Source of the DNA: an uncultured Clostridia bacterium | Lineage (GTDB): Bacteria; Bacillota; Clostridia; Oscillospirales; CAG-272 | Assembly (NCBI GenBank): GCA_945936265.1 | Contig: CAMETB010000050.1 | Span: forward strand, 1 to 9,032 | DNA length: 9,032 nt | Direction of reading: 5' to 3' | Shown: one piece after another, positions 1-6,135 of the stretch | Layout of the letters: each line of letters begins with the position of its first letter | Numbering within the stretch: the first letter of the stretch is position 1 | The notes under the pieces: generated by a model | Databases searched by the model: none | What the model saw: the letters and a program-made list of their open reading frames with translations, nothing else | Told to the model about the DNA's origin: nothing | Position numbers and translations under genes: made by a program

Positions 1-378
1 ATTCTCGGCGTAGTTGGTCACCATACCGAAGAATGCGGAGATCCACATCCAGAGCACCGCCCCGGGACCTCCCGTGATAATAGCCGCCGTAACGCCTATT
101 ATGTTACCGGTGCCGACCGTACCGGAAATTGCGGTTGCAAACGCCTCAAACTGCGATACTCCCTTGCTCCCGTCGGACTTTTTCTTGCCGAGGGACTTTA
201 CGGTAGGAACGATAGTGCTGTTCATCGAATCGCCGAACTTGCGTATCTGCAAAAAGCCGGTGCGAATAGAGAGGAGAAGACCCGTGCCGAGAATAAGTAT
301 AATGACAGGCCAACCCCATACGACGCCGTTTATTGCGCTGTTTACTTTGGTTATAAAGTCAATGATGTTTTGCCACAT
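1..378 (-). CDS. AGCS-family sodium:alanine/glycine symporter, N-terminal part (runs off the window)
   Basis: Imports alanine or glycine with sodium across the cytoplasmic membrane. The 126 visible residues start MWQNIIDFITKVNSAINGVV. A first hydrophobic segment lies at about residues 19-38, followed by the family-typical RTGFLQIRKF (39-48). The hallmark stretch SGTVGTGNIIGV is at 85-96 and GGPGAVLWMWISAFFGM at 103-119. Family members are usually about 440-480 residues, so roughly a quarter is present; the rest lies beyond position 1. The ATG at 376-378 has GGAGG (386-390) seven bases upstream. The gene sits directly behind a tandem glycine riboswitch and terminator, which makes glycine a likely substrate (inference). 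The family call is firm; alanine versus glycine preference cannot be read from this fragment. Confidence 0.93.
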   Translation of the reverse strand, partial: MWQNIIDFITKVNSAINGVVWGWPVIILILGTGLLLSIRTGFLQIRKFGDSMNSTIVPTVKSLGKKKSDGSKGVSQFEAFATAISGTVGTGNIIGVTAAIITGGPGAVLWMWISAFFGMVTNYAEN

Positions 379-385
379 AAGTGAG

Positions 386-390
386 CCTCC
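386..390 (-). promoter_or_regulatory. Ribosome binding site of the AGCS symporter
   Basis: GGAGG on the minus strand, seven bases before the ATG at 378. It lies downstream of the riboswitch terminator, so it is transcribed only on readthrough. Confidence 0.85.
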
Positions 391-412
391 GATGTAAAAG
401 TGTTACTTGTAT

Positions 413-446
413 CAAAAATAAAAAAGAGCCAAACAACGTTTGACTC
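413..446 (-). terminator. Riboswitch-controlled intrinsic terminator
   Basis: On the minus strand GAGTCAAAC (446-438) pairs with GTTTGGCTC (434-426): nine pairs including one G-U, with a three-base loop. TTTTTT then TTTTT follow, interrupted by one A. It lies between the glycine aptamers and the symporter start. The upstream arm overlaps TCCGGAGT (450-443), which can instead pair with the aptamer 2 P1 5' strand, so this terminator is probably conditional. Confidence 0.88.
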
Positions 447-524
447 CGGAAGTGTGCGGCACGTGTAGGAAATTTGCGCAAAGCCGAGAGGGCAAGGGCA
501 AAAAAGCCTTGTGACGTGTCGTTT

Positions 525-706
525 ACTCCGTCCTTTTGCCTGAGAGATTCGTTACCGACCGACCCTGTAAAAAACAAGGCAGAGAGGGCATCTTTCACCT
601 TCGGCACCCATTTGAGTGGACTTCTCCGGAGTGCTATCAATACACAGTCCCGTCCATACGGACACCTGAGAGTGTTACTCCTTCGGCGGCAAGCCCTTTC
701 CTGCGT
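525..706 (-). promoter_or_regulatory. Tandem glycine riboswitch
   Basis: Two glycine aptamers are read on the minus strand. Aptamer 1 (about 706-642) has P1 strands ACGCAG/CTGTGT and the core elements GCCGAAGGAG and CTCTCAGG. Aptamer 2 (about 632-525) has P1 strands ACTCCG (632-627) and CGGAGT (530-525), with GTGCCGAAGG and TCTCAGGCAAAAGGACGGAG. These are hallmark glycine-aptamer sequences. The linker is about ten bases. The expression platform (about 524-413) carries a possible small hairpin near 511-492 and the terminator at 446-413. The gene controlled is the AGCS symporter. Competing pairing of the aptamer 2 P1 5' strand suggests an OFF switch (inference). Confidence 0.93.
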
Positions 707-740
707 ACTTCATTTAGCATATTTGATTTTTGATAGCGGT

Positions 741-769
741 ATTGTAGCACATTTTGTCGCCCTTTGCAA
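741..769 (-). promoter_or_regulatory. Sigma-A type promoter for the glycine riboswitch/symporter transcript
   Basis: On the minus strand TTGCAA (769-764), a 17-base spacer, then TACAAT (746-741). Transcription would begin near 734, about 28 bases before the first aptamer. Confidence 0.82.
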
Positions 770-814
770 TAGTTTTTTCAAGAAAAATCGCATATGATAA
801 AGAAATATGATAAT

Positions 815-850
815 TTTTCACCTTTTCACTCTTCACTTTTACCTTTTACC
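815..850. repeat. Five-copy degenerate heptamer tandem repeat
   Basis: Units on the plus strand: TTTTCAC (815-821), one extra C, TTTTCAC (823-829), TCTTCAC (830-836), TTTTACC (837-843), TTTTACC (844-850). It lies in the gap between the symporter promoter and the terminator of the lipoprotein gene. No coding role is seen; it resembles short heptameric intergenic repeats. Confidence 0.7.
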
Positions 851-853
851 TAT

Positions 854-916
854 AATTAAAAGCCCCCCTGTGTTAGCACTTCATTACGAAGTGCGACACA
901 GGGGTGGCTTTTAATT
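854..916 (-). terminator. Long intrinsic terminator hairpin after the surface lipoprotein gene
   Basis: A near-continuous hairpin of about 27 pairs. AATTAAAAGCC (854-864) pairs with GGCTTTTAATT (906-916). CCCCTGTGT (865-873) pairs with ACACAGGGG (896-904), with one unpaired T at 905. GCACTTC (876-882) pairs with GAAGTGC (888-894) around the loop ATTAC. The A and T runs at both ends make it potentially bidirectional. It begins six bases after the minus-strand stop at 922. It is much longer than an ordinary terminator. Confidence 0.85.
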
Positions 917-921
917 GTTTA

Positions 922-2472
922 TTATTTTATCTGGGTGAGGTTGCCTTTTTCATCAACGGAGAAGGTCATCTCGGTTTCGCCGTCAACGATAATGCTTATG
1001 ACGTTATCCGTCTTTTCCCACTCGGCATAGGTCAAAAACGATCTTGTTTCCTCGCTTGTTTCGGGGTTGGTTGTTACCATAAAGACATAGATCTTGCCGC
1101 TGTCATTGAACTGATAGAGGAGGTAATTCGAGGGTGAATAGGTCTCGACGTAGGTATAAACCGTTTCGCCTTCGGTATAGACGGTAAGCTCATTTGTACC
1201 GGGAACGACCGAGAGCGTAATTCCTTCGATTTCAACGGTGCCGTCGCCGAGTACGCACTTACTTGTCGAGGTGTAGTCGTAACCCTCGCCGTCGCGCTCG
1301 TAGGCGTCCGCATAGGATACGCCGTTTTTGGTGTAAATTTCAATCTTCATGCCCTGGAAGAAGTAAACCGTCGGCTCAACTCCGAGCATAGAACCTTTGA
1401 AGCGAACGATTGTTTTTTCATCCTCGTTTACGACGTAGAGGTAATCGTCGCTTTTATAGACACCGTTTGCCTCATCGGCAAATTCAAAGGTGTAGGTGTT
1501 TCCATCATATACGATATAGCCCATATCGTAAACCTGCGCCACGTAGAAGTCGCCCCAACGCTCTATCGTGTATTCCTCGCTATCGTAGAGTGAGAGGTCG
1601 GGTATGAGAGTAAGCTCAAGCGTGTAGTCTATGCCTTTATAGGTAAGCGGTATTTTTACCTCGCCCGGCTTTGTAAAGTCACATTCCGACACGTCGCCGA
1701 CCATAATGTCTTCAAAGTTTACGTCCTCGTGACAAATTGTTATCCGCGAGTCGGGGAACTTCACTTCTTCCCAATAGTGGAAGTACATTTTTTCAATCTG
1801 CGACATAACGTATTCGTAACTGCCGCAAATTGCCATGTAATCTCCACCGTAGAACGATTTTGAAATATCGCCGTCATTATAAACGAACAGACGCATAGTG
1901 CCGGTTGACGCTTCGCCGTATTTTATCGTGACATCGTATCTGCCGCTTCCTGCGGTGCTCAAATCAAACTGTTCGCCGCCGAGATAGAACATATCTGCCG
2001 TTAAGGGAACGTAGTAGTAGTAGCTGCCGTCGGATGATGAAACCTTTAAGAAATATTCTTCACCCAAAACTCCGTCTTTTGCAAGAATTTTATCAACAGA
2101 ATTTTCTTCTTTGGTGCAGACGTAAATATTGCCAACGTTCTTTTCCGCTATCTTGAAGCCGAAATTGGTTGTCGCACCCTTGTAGGTTACCTCAATATAG
2201 CCCGTTTCTTCATCGTACTTATTTGCGGTCCACGACATACCGTTGGTACCGAACTGAACGAGCTCTTCGGTTCCGTTATTCAACTCTGCAAGTATATAGA
2301 GGTAGGTAGCGTCTATTGTCACGTTGCCTTCCGCATCGGTTTCGCACAGTATCGGCGTATCAAACTGGAGGTATATATATTTTGCCAATAAGTTTTCGGG
2401 GTCATAGACGTTTATGCAAAGCTCCGCGTCATAGTCTTTTATCCTTGCGATGACCCGCCTTCGTGTTATCAA
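922..2472 (-). CDS. C-terminal portion of the large surface lipoprotein, downstream of a frameshift
   Basis: A 516-codon frame rich in Tyr, Val, Thr, Asp and Gly. Its predicted beta-strand content resembles bacterial Ig-like domains, for example STAGSGRYDVTIKYGEAST and PGEVKIPLTYKGIDYTLEL. It has no signal peptide, and its only start is a TTG at 2472 inside the upstream reading frame. Its first residues continue the Ig-like domain left unfinished by the upstream frame, which ends at 2429. A +1 shift (one base skipped) between 2472 and 2431 joins the two into 1,309 codons, with total length divisible by three after removing one base. I read this as the second half of one gene, not an independent protein. 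GGAG lies a few bases before the TTG, so re-initiation is possible but less likely. The terminator at 854-916 follows. Confidence 0.75.
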   Translation of the reverse strand: MITRRRVIARIKDYDAELCINVYDPENLLAKYIYLQFDTPILCETDAEGNVTIDATYLYILAELNNGTEELVQFGTNGMSWTANKYDEETGYIEVTYKGATTNFGFKIAEKNVGNIYVCTKEENSVDKILAKDGVLGEEYFLKVSSSDGSYYYYVPLTADMFYLGGEQFDLSTAGSGRYDVTIKYGEASTGTMRLFVYNDGDISKSFYGGDYMAICGSYEYVMSQIEKMYFHYWEEVKFPDSRITICHEDVNFEDIMVGDVSECDFTKPGEVKIPLTYKGIDYTLELTLIPDLSLYDSEEYTIERWGDFYVAQVYDMGYIVYDGNTYTFEFADEANGVYKSDDYLYVVNEDEKTIVRFKGSMLGVEPTVYFFQGMKIEIYTKNGVSYADAYERDGEGYDYTSTSKCVLGDGTVEIEGITLSVVPGTNELTVYTEGETVYTYVETYSPSNYLLYQFNDSGKIYVFMVTTNPETSEETRSFLTYAEWEKTDNVISIIVDGETEMTFSVDEKGNLTQIK

Positions 2473-4852
2473 AGGGAGCTCCGCTTCCGTAAAGGTCGGG
2501 ATTGATTATCGCATAGGGCGTTAAGGTCAGGTATTCACTTGGTCCGTCGTTGTAGTAAACCTTGACTTTGAACGTGCCGTCGTTAAGTGCCATATATACG
2601 TTACTGTCAACACTCGTTATGATCCTCGAGTCAACGACCTCGACGGTAAAGGTTTCCGTGGCAAAGCCGTCCTTCGATTTAAGAGTAAAGGTCTGCTTGC
2701 CGAGGGTGTTCTTGTCAAACGAGCCGTAGGTCATATCAAACATAGAAAGCACTTCGGTATAGCTTGAACTGTTGTCGGTATATTCTATTCTTATACTGGG
2801 ATACTCGCCGAGGTTTACGTAGCTGTCATAACTTTCTATCTTCCTTATGACCGCCCTGTTGACGTAGGTAAAGGAGAGGGTATATTCCTTTTCGTCGTAG
2901 GTAAACGAGATGGTATAGACCTTGTCACCGTCTGCAAAGTCGTAGTCGGGGTCAAAGCCGCCGTCGTCCGTTATCGTCGTGTCGGAGAGGCGTATATAGC
3001 CTGAGTCGTATCCGCGGTTGGACACGAGGTTAAATCCGATATCGCCGAGATCATTAAGATAGCCCTGCTGATATACGGTATATTCGGGCACCGCTTCCGT
3101 GCGGTAAAGGTCAAAGGTTATCTCAACGTCCTTTGTGAAGTTCTCCCTTGAGAGCGTAACGGTTTTCGTAACGGGGAAGACGCCCGCAGCTTTAAGCTCC
3201 GCTACCATAGCGTTAAACGCACCGACGTCGGATAGATATAAGGAGATACTTGAACTGGAAGTATTGCCGTTTTCGTAGAGCGCGGATACACGGAATGAGT
3301 GTATATCGTCTGAATCTACCACAAAGATTCTCTCGGTGGATACGTCGGCAGTCTTGTCAAACGGATATTTCTCGCTATAATCACAGCCATTACATTCTTT
3401 AACGCTATACCATTGATTATTTTCTTTGACGTACGTTGTTGCCGTCAGGTCATGATACTCATAATTATACGTATTTGAGCATTCCGTGCAGACAAAATAG
3501 TGCTCATAGTCGTTGTATTCCAAAACCCATTTATGCGCGGCGGGGATGTTTATATCGTCTATTTCGTTGTAGTCAATATCAAAATACTTGCCCGCACACT
3601 CCGCGTCGGAGCAGGTGTAGTAGCCCTTTGTTCCGTCACCGTAACAGGTTGCGGGTACCTCGGCAGTCCAGACACCGAAGGTGTGACCCGTGGGAATATC
3701 AAGAACGGTGATCTCATTATAGGAAGCGTCAAAATACTTACCGCAGCCAGAGCATTGGTAGTGGTCCCTCTTTCCGCTTTCGCTTATAAGGTCGCCGTAG
3801 GTGTGACCGGTTGTTTCAATTTTAAGCTCGTCGTCGGTCTTTTCGACACCTTCAATAAAGTTCTTTCCGCAGACGGTACAATGCTCGTGCGCCGCCACTC
3901 CGTCGGTCGTACAGGTCTTTGCAACCCCGGCAACGTTTTCAAGTTCGTGCCCTGCGGGTGTTTTAAGCTCGCTCTCGGTCTTTTCGATGCCGCCAATAAA
4001 GTTTTTACCGCAGACGGTGCAACGCTCGTGCTCTATAACTCCGTCGGTGGTGCAGGTCTTTTCGACTCCCGAAACGGTTATAAGACTATGGCTTGCGGGT
4101 ATTTTAAGCTCGTCATCGGTTTTTTCAACACCCTTTACGACGTTTAAGCCGCAGGCGTCGCAATGCAGATGCGCGATAACTCCGTCTGTCGTACAGGTAG
4201 CGTCAAGTGCTTCTACTGTATAATAGTTGTGCCCGAGAGCATCTGTTTTAAGCTCATCGTCGGTCTTTTCCACGCCGTCAATAAAGTTTTTGCCGCAGAC
4301 GGTACAATGCTCGTGCGCAAGAACTCCGTCAGCTATGCAGGTAGCGCCAACCTCGGCAACAGATTCAAGCGTATGATCTACCGGCGCCGTTTTCAGTTCG
4401 TCGTCGGTCTTTTCCACACCGCCTATAAAGTTTTTGCCGCAGACGGTACAATGGTCGTGCGCCGCCACTCCATTGGCAGAGCAGGACTTAACCTCGGCAA
4501 CAAATTCAAGCTTGTGGCTTGCGGGTAGTGATGCTTCAATTTCCGTGCCATTCTGTGCAAAATCTTTTCCGCATCTTGCACAATGATAGTGCTCGGCATA
4601 GCCGTCCTCGGTACAAGTCGGCTCCTTTGCCGTAATGAGAGCTCCCAGATCGTGACCGAGAGCCGCAACCGATTCCTTCTGAACGTCGTTGCACTTTGAG
4701 CAGGTGCGCGTTTTCTCACCCGCCTCGGTACAGGTAGCCTCCTTCGTTGTCTGCCACTCGGAATATGTATGCTTACATTGACAAGAAGCGAGCAGAAGCA
4801 CGCACGTAAGCAACGCAAAAGCGAGTGACGTGATAGCAATAATTCTTTTCAA
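2429..4852 (-). CDS. Surface lipoprotein with Cys/His repeat array and Ig-like domains, N-terminal portion (frameshifted)
   Basis: Probably a secreted, lipid-anchored surface protein; its ligand is unknown. The start is TTG at 4852 (MKRIIAITS) with AGGAGG seven bases upstream. Residues 1-24 form a lipoprotein signal, with lipobox LASC and lipidated Cys24. Residues 28 to about 498 hold ten tandem units of about 40-50 residues, each opening with His and most carrying C-x7-H-x-H-C-x2-C or a variant. Units 3-7 (113-349) share TVCGKNFIxGVEKTDDELK. The Cys/His pattern resembles metal-binding ribbons (inference). About 668-741 (ending TFTVEVVD) is an Ig-like domain; a second begins about 742 and is cut off by the frame ending at 2429, then resumes in the next frame. 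A promoter lies at 4971-4999. An upstream in-frame extension to 4999 overlaps that promoter and is rejected. Confidence 0.85.
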   Translation of the reverse strand: MKRIIAITSLAFALLTCVLLLASCQCKHTYSEWQTTKEATCTEAGEKTRTCSKCNDVQKESVAALGHDLGALITAKEPTCTEDGYAEHYHCARCGKDFAQNGTEIEASLPASHKLEFVAEVKSCSANGVAAHDHCTVCGKNFIGGVEKTDDELKTAPVDHTLESVAEVGATCIADGVLAHEHCTVCGKNFIDGVEKTDDELKTDALGHNYYTVEALDATCTTDGVIAHLHCDACGLNVVKGVEKTDDELKIPASHSLITVSGVEKTCTTDGVIEHERCTVCGKNFIGGIEKTESELKTPAGHELENVAGVAKTCTTDGVAAHEHCTVCGKNFIEGVEKTDDELKIETTGHTYGDLISESGKRDHYQCSGCGKYFDASYNEITVLDIPTGHTFGVWTAEVPATCYGDGTKGYYTCSDAECAGKYFDIDYNEIDDINIPAAHKWVLEYNDYEHYFVCTECSNTYNYEYHDLTATTYVKENNQWYSVKECNGCDYSEKYPFDKTADVSTERIFVVDSDDIHSFRVSALYENGNTSSSSISLYLSDVGAFNAMVAELKAAGVFPVTKTVTLSRENFTKDVEITFDLYRTEAVPEYTVYQQGYLNDLGDIGFNLVSNRGYDSGYIRLSDTTITDDGGFDPDYDFADGDKVYTISFTYDEKEYTLSFTYVNRAVIRKIESYDSYVNLGEYPSIRIEYTDNSSSYTEVLSMFDMTYGSFDKNTLGKQTFTLKSKDGFATETFTVEVVDSRIITSVDSNVYMALNDGTFKVKVYYNDGPSEYLTLTPYAIINPDLYGSGAPFDNTKAGHRKDKRL
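3806..4516 (-). repeat. Five near-identical 141-144 bp coding repeats (units 3-7 of the Cys/His array)
   Basis: Unit starts on the minus strand are at 4516, 4375, 4231, 4090 and 3949, and the array ends at 3806. Nucleotide conservation is strongest around CCGCAGACGG and AACTCCGTC-like blocks on the plus strand, repeated with few changes. Diverged units flank it: 1-2 upstream (4771-4517) and 8-10 downstream (3805 to about 3359). The similarity implies recent duplication and makes copy number prone to recombination or misassembly. Confidence 0.85.
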
Positions 4853-4859
4853 AACTTTT

Positions 4860-4865
4860 CCTCCT
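4860..4865 (-). promoter_or_regulatory. Ribosome binding site fixing the TTG start of the lipoprotein gene
   Basis: AGGAGG on the minus strand, seven bases before TTG at 4852. The signal peptide begins exactly at that codon, so the site decides the start. Confidence 0.85.
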
Positions 4866-4970
4866 GTTTTCTGTTTTGTTTTTAATTCTCTCTTAAAGTA
4901 CGCCGTATTTTGCCTTTCGCAAATTCCGTCTTTATAAACTCCATCTGCGCAAAAATCGTTGTACAGATAC

Positions 4971-4999
4971 ATTATAGCATAAATATTCCATTTTGACAA
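4971..4999 (-). promoter_or_regulatory. Strong sigma-A promoter for the surface lipoprotein
   Basis: On the minus strand TTGTCA (4999-4994), a 17-base spacer ending TGC, then TATAAT (4976-4971): near consensus with an extended -10. It leaves a leader of about 110 bases before the TTG at 4852. I see no riboswitch in that leader. Confidence 0.9.
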
Positions 5000-5085
5000 T
5001 AGAAAATATTAACATTGTTGATTTTGTAAAAAAATTGCATGCTTCAAGACACTTTAATATTTGCTTAAAACGAACTACACCCAAT

Positions 5086-5110
5086 AAAAAAGCGCATCGT
5101 CAGGATGCGC
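5086..5110 (-). terminator. Intrinsic terminator of the barstar-like gene
   Basis: On the minus strand GCGCATC (5110-5104), loop CTGAC, GATGCGC (5098-5092), then TTTTTT. A smaller six-pair hairpin (5143-5128, GGTGAT with ATCACC on the plus strand) lies immediately after the stop codon. Confidence 0.9.
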
Positions 5111-5143
5111 CTTGTTGAGCAAAATATATCACCGTCGGGTGAT

Positions 5144-5473
5144 TTAAGCTATTTCAACTTTGCTTTGCCCGTGGTGTACCGTGATTGTGATTATGTCCGA
5201 ATATTTGTTGTTATAACTGTGCTTCAGCATTTTAAGCATTTTAAGGAAAATATCTATGTCTTCCTGATATTTTGCATATATCTTATCAAGACCTATTATT
5301 TCGATATTAAGTCCTTTGTCGCTTACCATGTCCGTCGCACAGTCCCAAAAGGCGTCCCAATTTGCCCCATAATAGTCCGGGAAATCGAGTTCTTTTTCTA
5401 TTACCTGATGAATTTCGTAATAATTTTTAACGTTTGTAAAATCAAGTGTGTATTTTTCTTTATGCTTGTACAT
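5144..5473 (-). CDS. Barstar-like ribonuclease inhibitor
   Basis: A 109-residue cytoplasmic protein of the barstar family, which neutralises barnase-type RNases by plugging the active site. The core FPDYYGANWDAFWDCATDM (31-49) matches the barstar helix 2 signature. Asp40 and Asp44 align with barnase-contacting Asp35 and Asp39 of Bacillus amyloliquefaciens barstar. The C-terminal strand SDIITITVH fits the fold. It is about 20 residues longer than classical barstar, mainly in the DKGLNIEIIG to KHSYNNKYSD region. The ATG at 5473 has GAGG upstream. It has its own promoter (5506-5534) and terminator (5086-5110), so it is monocistronic. No barnase, toxin or polymorphic-toxin gene is visible beside it. 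The family call is firm; the partner is unknown. Confidence 0.92.
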   Translation of the reverse strand: MYKHKEKYTLDFTNVKNYYEIHQVIEKELDFPDYYGANWDAFWDCATDMVSDKGLNIEIIGLDKIYAKYQEDIDIFLKMLKMLKHSYNNKYSDIITITVHHGQSKVEIA

Positions 5474-5505
5474 TTTTTCCTCATTTCGTAACTTTATATA
5501 CTTTT

Positions 5506-5534
5506 ATTGTACAGCAAATTTCCGCATAATTCAA
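5506..5534 (-). promoter_or_regulatory. Sigma-A promoter for the barstar-like gene
   Basis: On the minus strand TTGAAT (5534-5529), a 17-base spacer ending CTG, then TACAAT (5511-5506). It is divergent from the fucosidase promoter about 80 bases away. Confidence 0.8.
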
Positions 5535-5613
5535 TAAAGTGACAGATATTTATGCTTTTTATCGTAGGTAAGGGGAAACGCCGATAATATTTTTACAAAA
5601 TAATTTTACTTAC

Positions 5614-5642
5614 TTGACCGTATCGGTATATTGTGATACAAT
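5614..5642 (+). promoter_or_regulatory. Sigma-A promoter of the fucosidase operon
   Basis: TTGACC (5614-5619), 17-base spacer, TACAAT (5637-5642), with TGA before the -10. The spacer region includes the short inverted repeat ACCG-TAT-CGGT (5617-5627), which could be an operator half-site pair (weak). This placement excludes starts at 5614 or 5641 and supports the TTG at 5704. Confidence 0.85.
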
Positions 5643-5691
5643 GCATAAAGAAAGACTTACTTACGATTTAATTTCTGTGTTGAAAAGCGAG

Positions 5692-5697
5692 GAGGTC
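5692..5697 (+). promoter_or_regulatory. Ribosome binding site fixing the TTG start of the fucosidase
   Basis: A GGAGGT core within GAGGAGGT, about seven bases before TTG at 5704. It decides the start, because the longer in-frame alternatives lie inside the promoter. Confidence 0.8.
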
Positions 5698-5703
5698 GGT
5701 ACT

Positions 5704-6135
5704 TTGAACGAACGCAAAAAACAGCTTGAATTTCTCGATTGGGAATTTGGTATATTCTTTCACTTCGGCATACGCTCTTTTTATCCCGGGCATAAGGATT
5801 GGGACGGGGTTGAAATGCCACCCGAAAAGTTCGATCCCAAAGAGCTCGACTGCGAGCAATGGATACGCACGGCAAAAAGTGCGGGGGCAACTTATGCGAT
5901 ACTCACCTGTAAGCACCACGACGGCTTTGCGCTCTGGCCCTCGAAATATTCGAAGTATAGCGTGGCAAACACACCTTGGAAAAACGGTAGGGGCGACGTT
6001 GTTCGTGAATTTACAAACGCCTGCAGAAAATACGGCTTGAAGGTCGGGCTTTACTATTCTCCCGCACAATGGGGAAAATATGCAATACCTTTTTCACGGG
6101 GAAGGAGTACGACGACGATTTTATCGGTCAGATAG
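5704..6135 (+). CDS. GH29 alpha-L-fucosidase, N-terminal portion up to a frameshift
   Basis: Glycoside hydrolase family 29 releases alpha-L-fucose from glycans with retention of configuration. No signal peptide is present, so it is probably cytoplasmic and acts on imported fucosyl-oligosaccharides. The start is TTG 5704 (MNERKKQLEFLDWEFG) behind GGAGGT. Visible family motifs are FFHFGIRSFYPG (18-29), CKHHDGFALWPSKYSKYSV (69-87), GDVVREF (97-103) and GLKVGLYYSPAQWG (111-124). After codon 130 at about 6093 the frame leaves homology and stops at 6133-6135. The downstream frame carries the rest of the barrel. Adding one T to the T5 run at 6090-6094 restores one 423-residue protein. It could be a pseudogene, a U-run -1 frameshift or a base-calling error. 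Confidence 0.88.
   Translation: MNERKKQLEFLDWEFGIFFHFGIRSFYPGHKDWDGVEMPPEKFDPKELDCEQWIRTAKSAGATYAILTCKHHDGFALWPSKYSKYSVANTPWKNGRGDVVREFTNACRKYGLKVGLYYSPAQWGKYAIPFSRGRSTTTILSVR

Noticed and set aside
14..397. Plus-strand 127-codon reading frame
   Set aside because: Antisense shadow of the AGCS symporter, whose minus-strand product has clear family motifs.
359..640. Minus-strand 93-codon frame and overlapping plus-strand frames at 474-797
   Set aside because: They lie across the glycine riboswitch and its expression platform; conserved aptamer sequences explain the region.
3500..4147. Plus-strand 215-codon frame across the Cys/His repeats
   Set aside because: Long antisense frame created by the periodic repeat; the minus-strand lipoprotein with signal peptide and SD explains it.
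3806..4516. Possible CRISPR or other noncoding direct-repeat array
   Set aside because: Period of 141-144 bp is a multiple of three, the repeats are coding, and no short repeat/spacer structure is present.
4866..4964. Riboswitch in the lipoprotein 5' leader
   Set aside because: GCGAAAGGC-like text recalled c-di-GMP aptamers, but no matching core or stems could be drawn.
4853..4999. 49-residue N-terminal extension of the lipoprotein
   Set aside because: It overlaps the -35/-10 promoter and leader, and the TTG at 4852 has an ideal SD and starts a clean signal peptide.
5000..5085. Gene or RNA between the lipoprotein promoter and the barstar terminator
   Set aside because: AT-rich spacer with no ORF, hairpin or promoter signal that I could support.
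5535..5613. Additional small gene or RNA in the divergent spacer between barstar and fucosidase
   Set aside because: AT-rich with no SD-start pair or strong hairpin; only the two divergent promoters are supported.
5614..5703. 30-residue N-terminal extension of the fucosidase
   Set aside because: The first TTG is the -35 box and the ATG at 5641 overlaps the -10 box; neither would be in the mRNA with a proper SD.
6069..6092. Independent start (ATG 6069) for a separate downstream protein
   Set aside because: No SD, and the residues before 6093 in this frame are not fucosidase-like, whereas the other frame encodes conserved PAQWG there.
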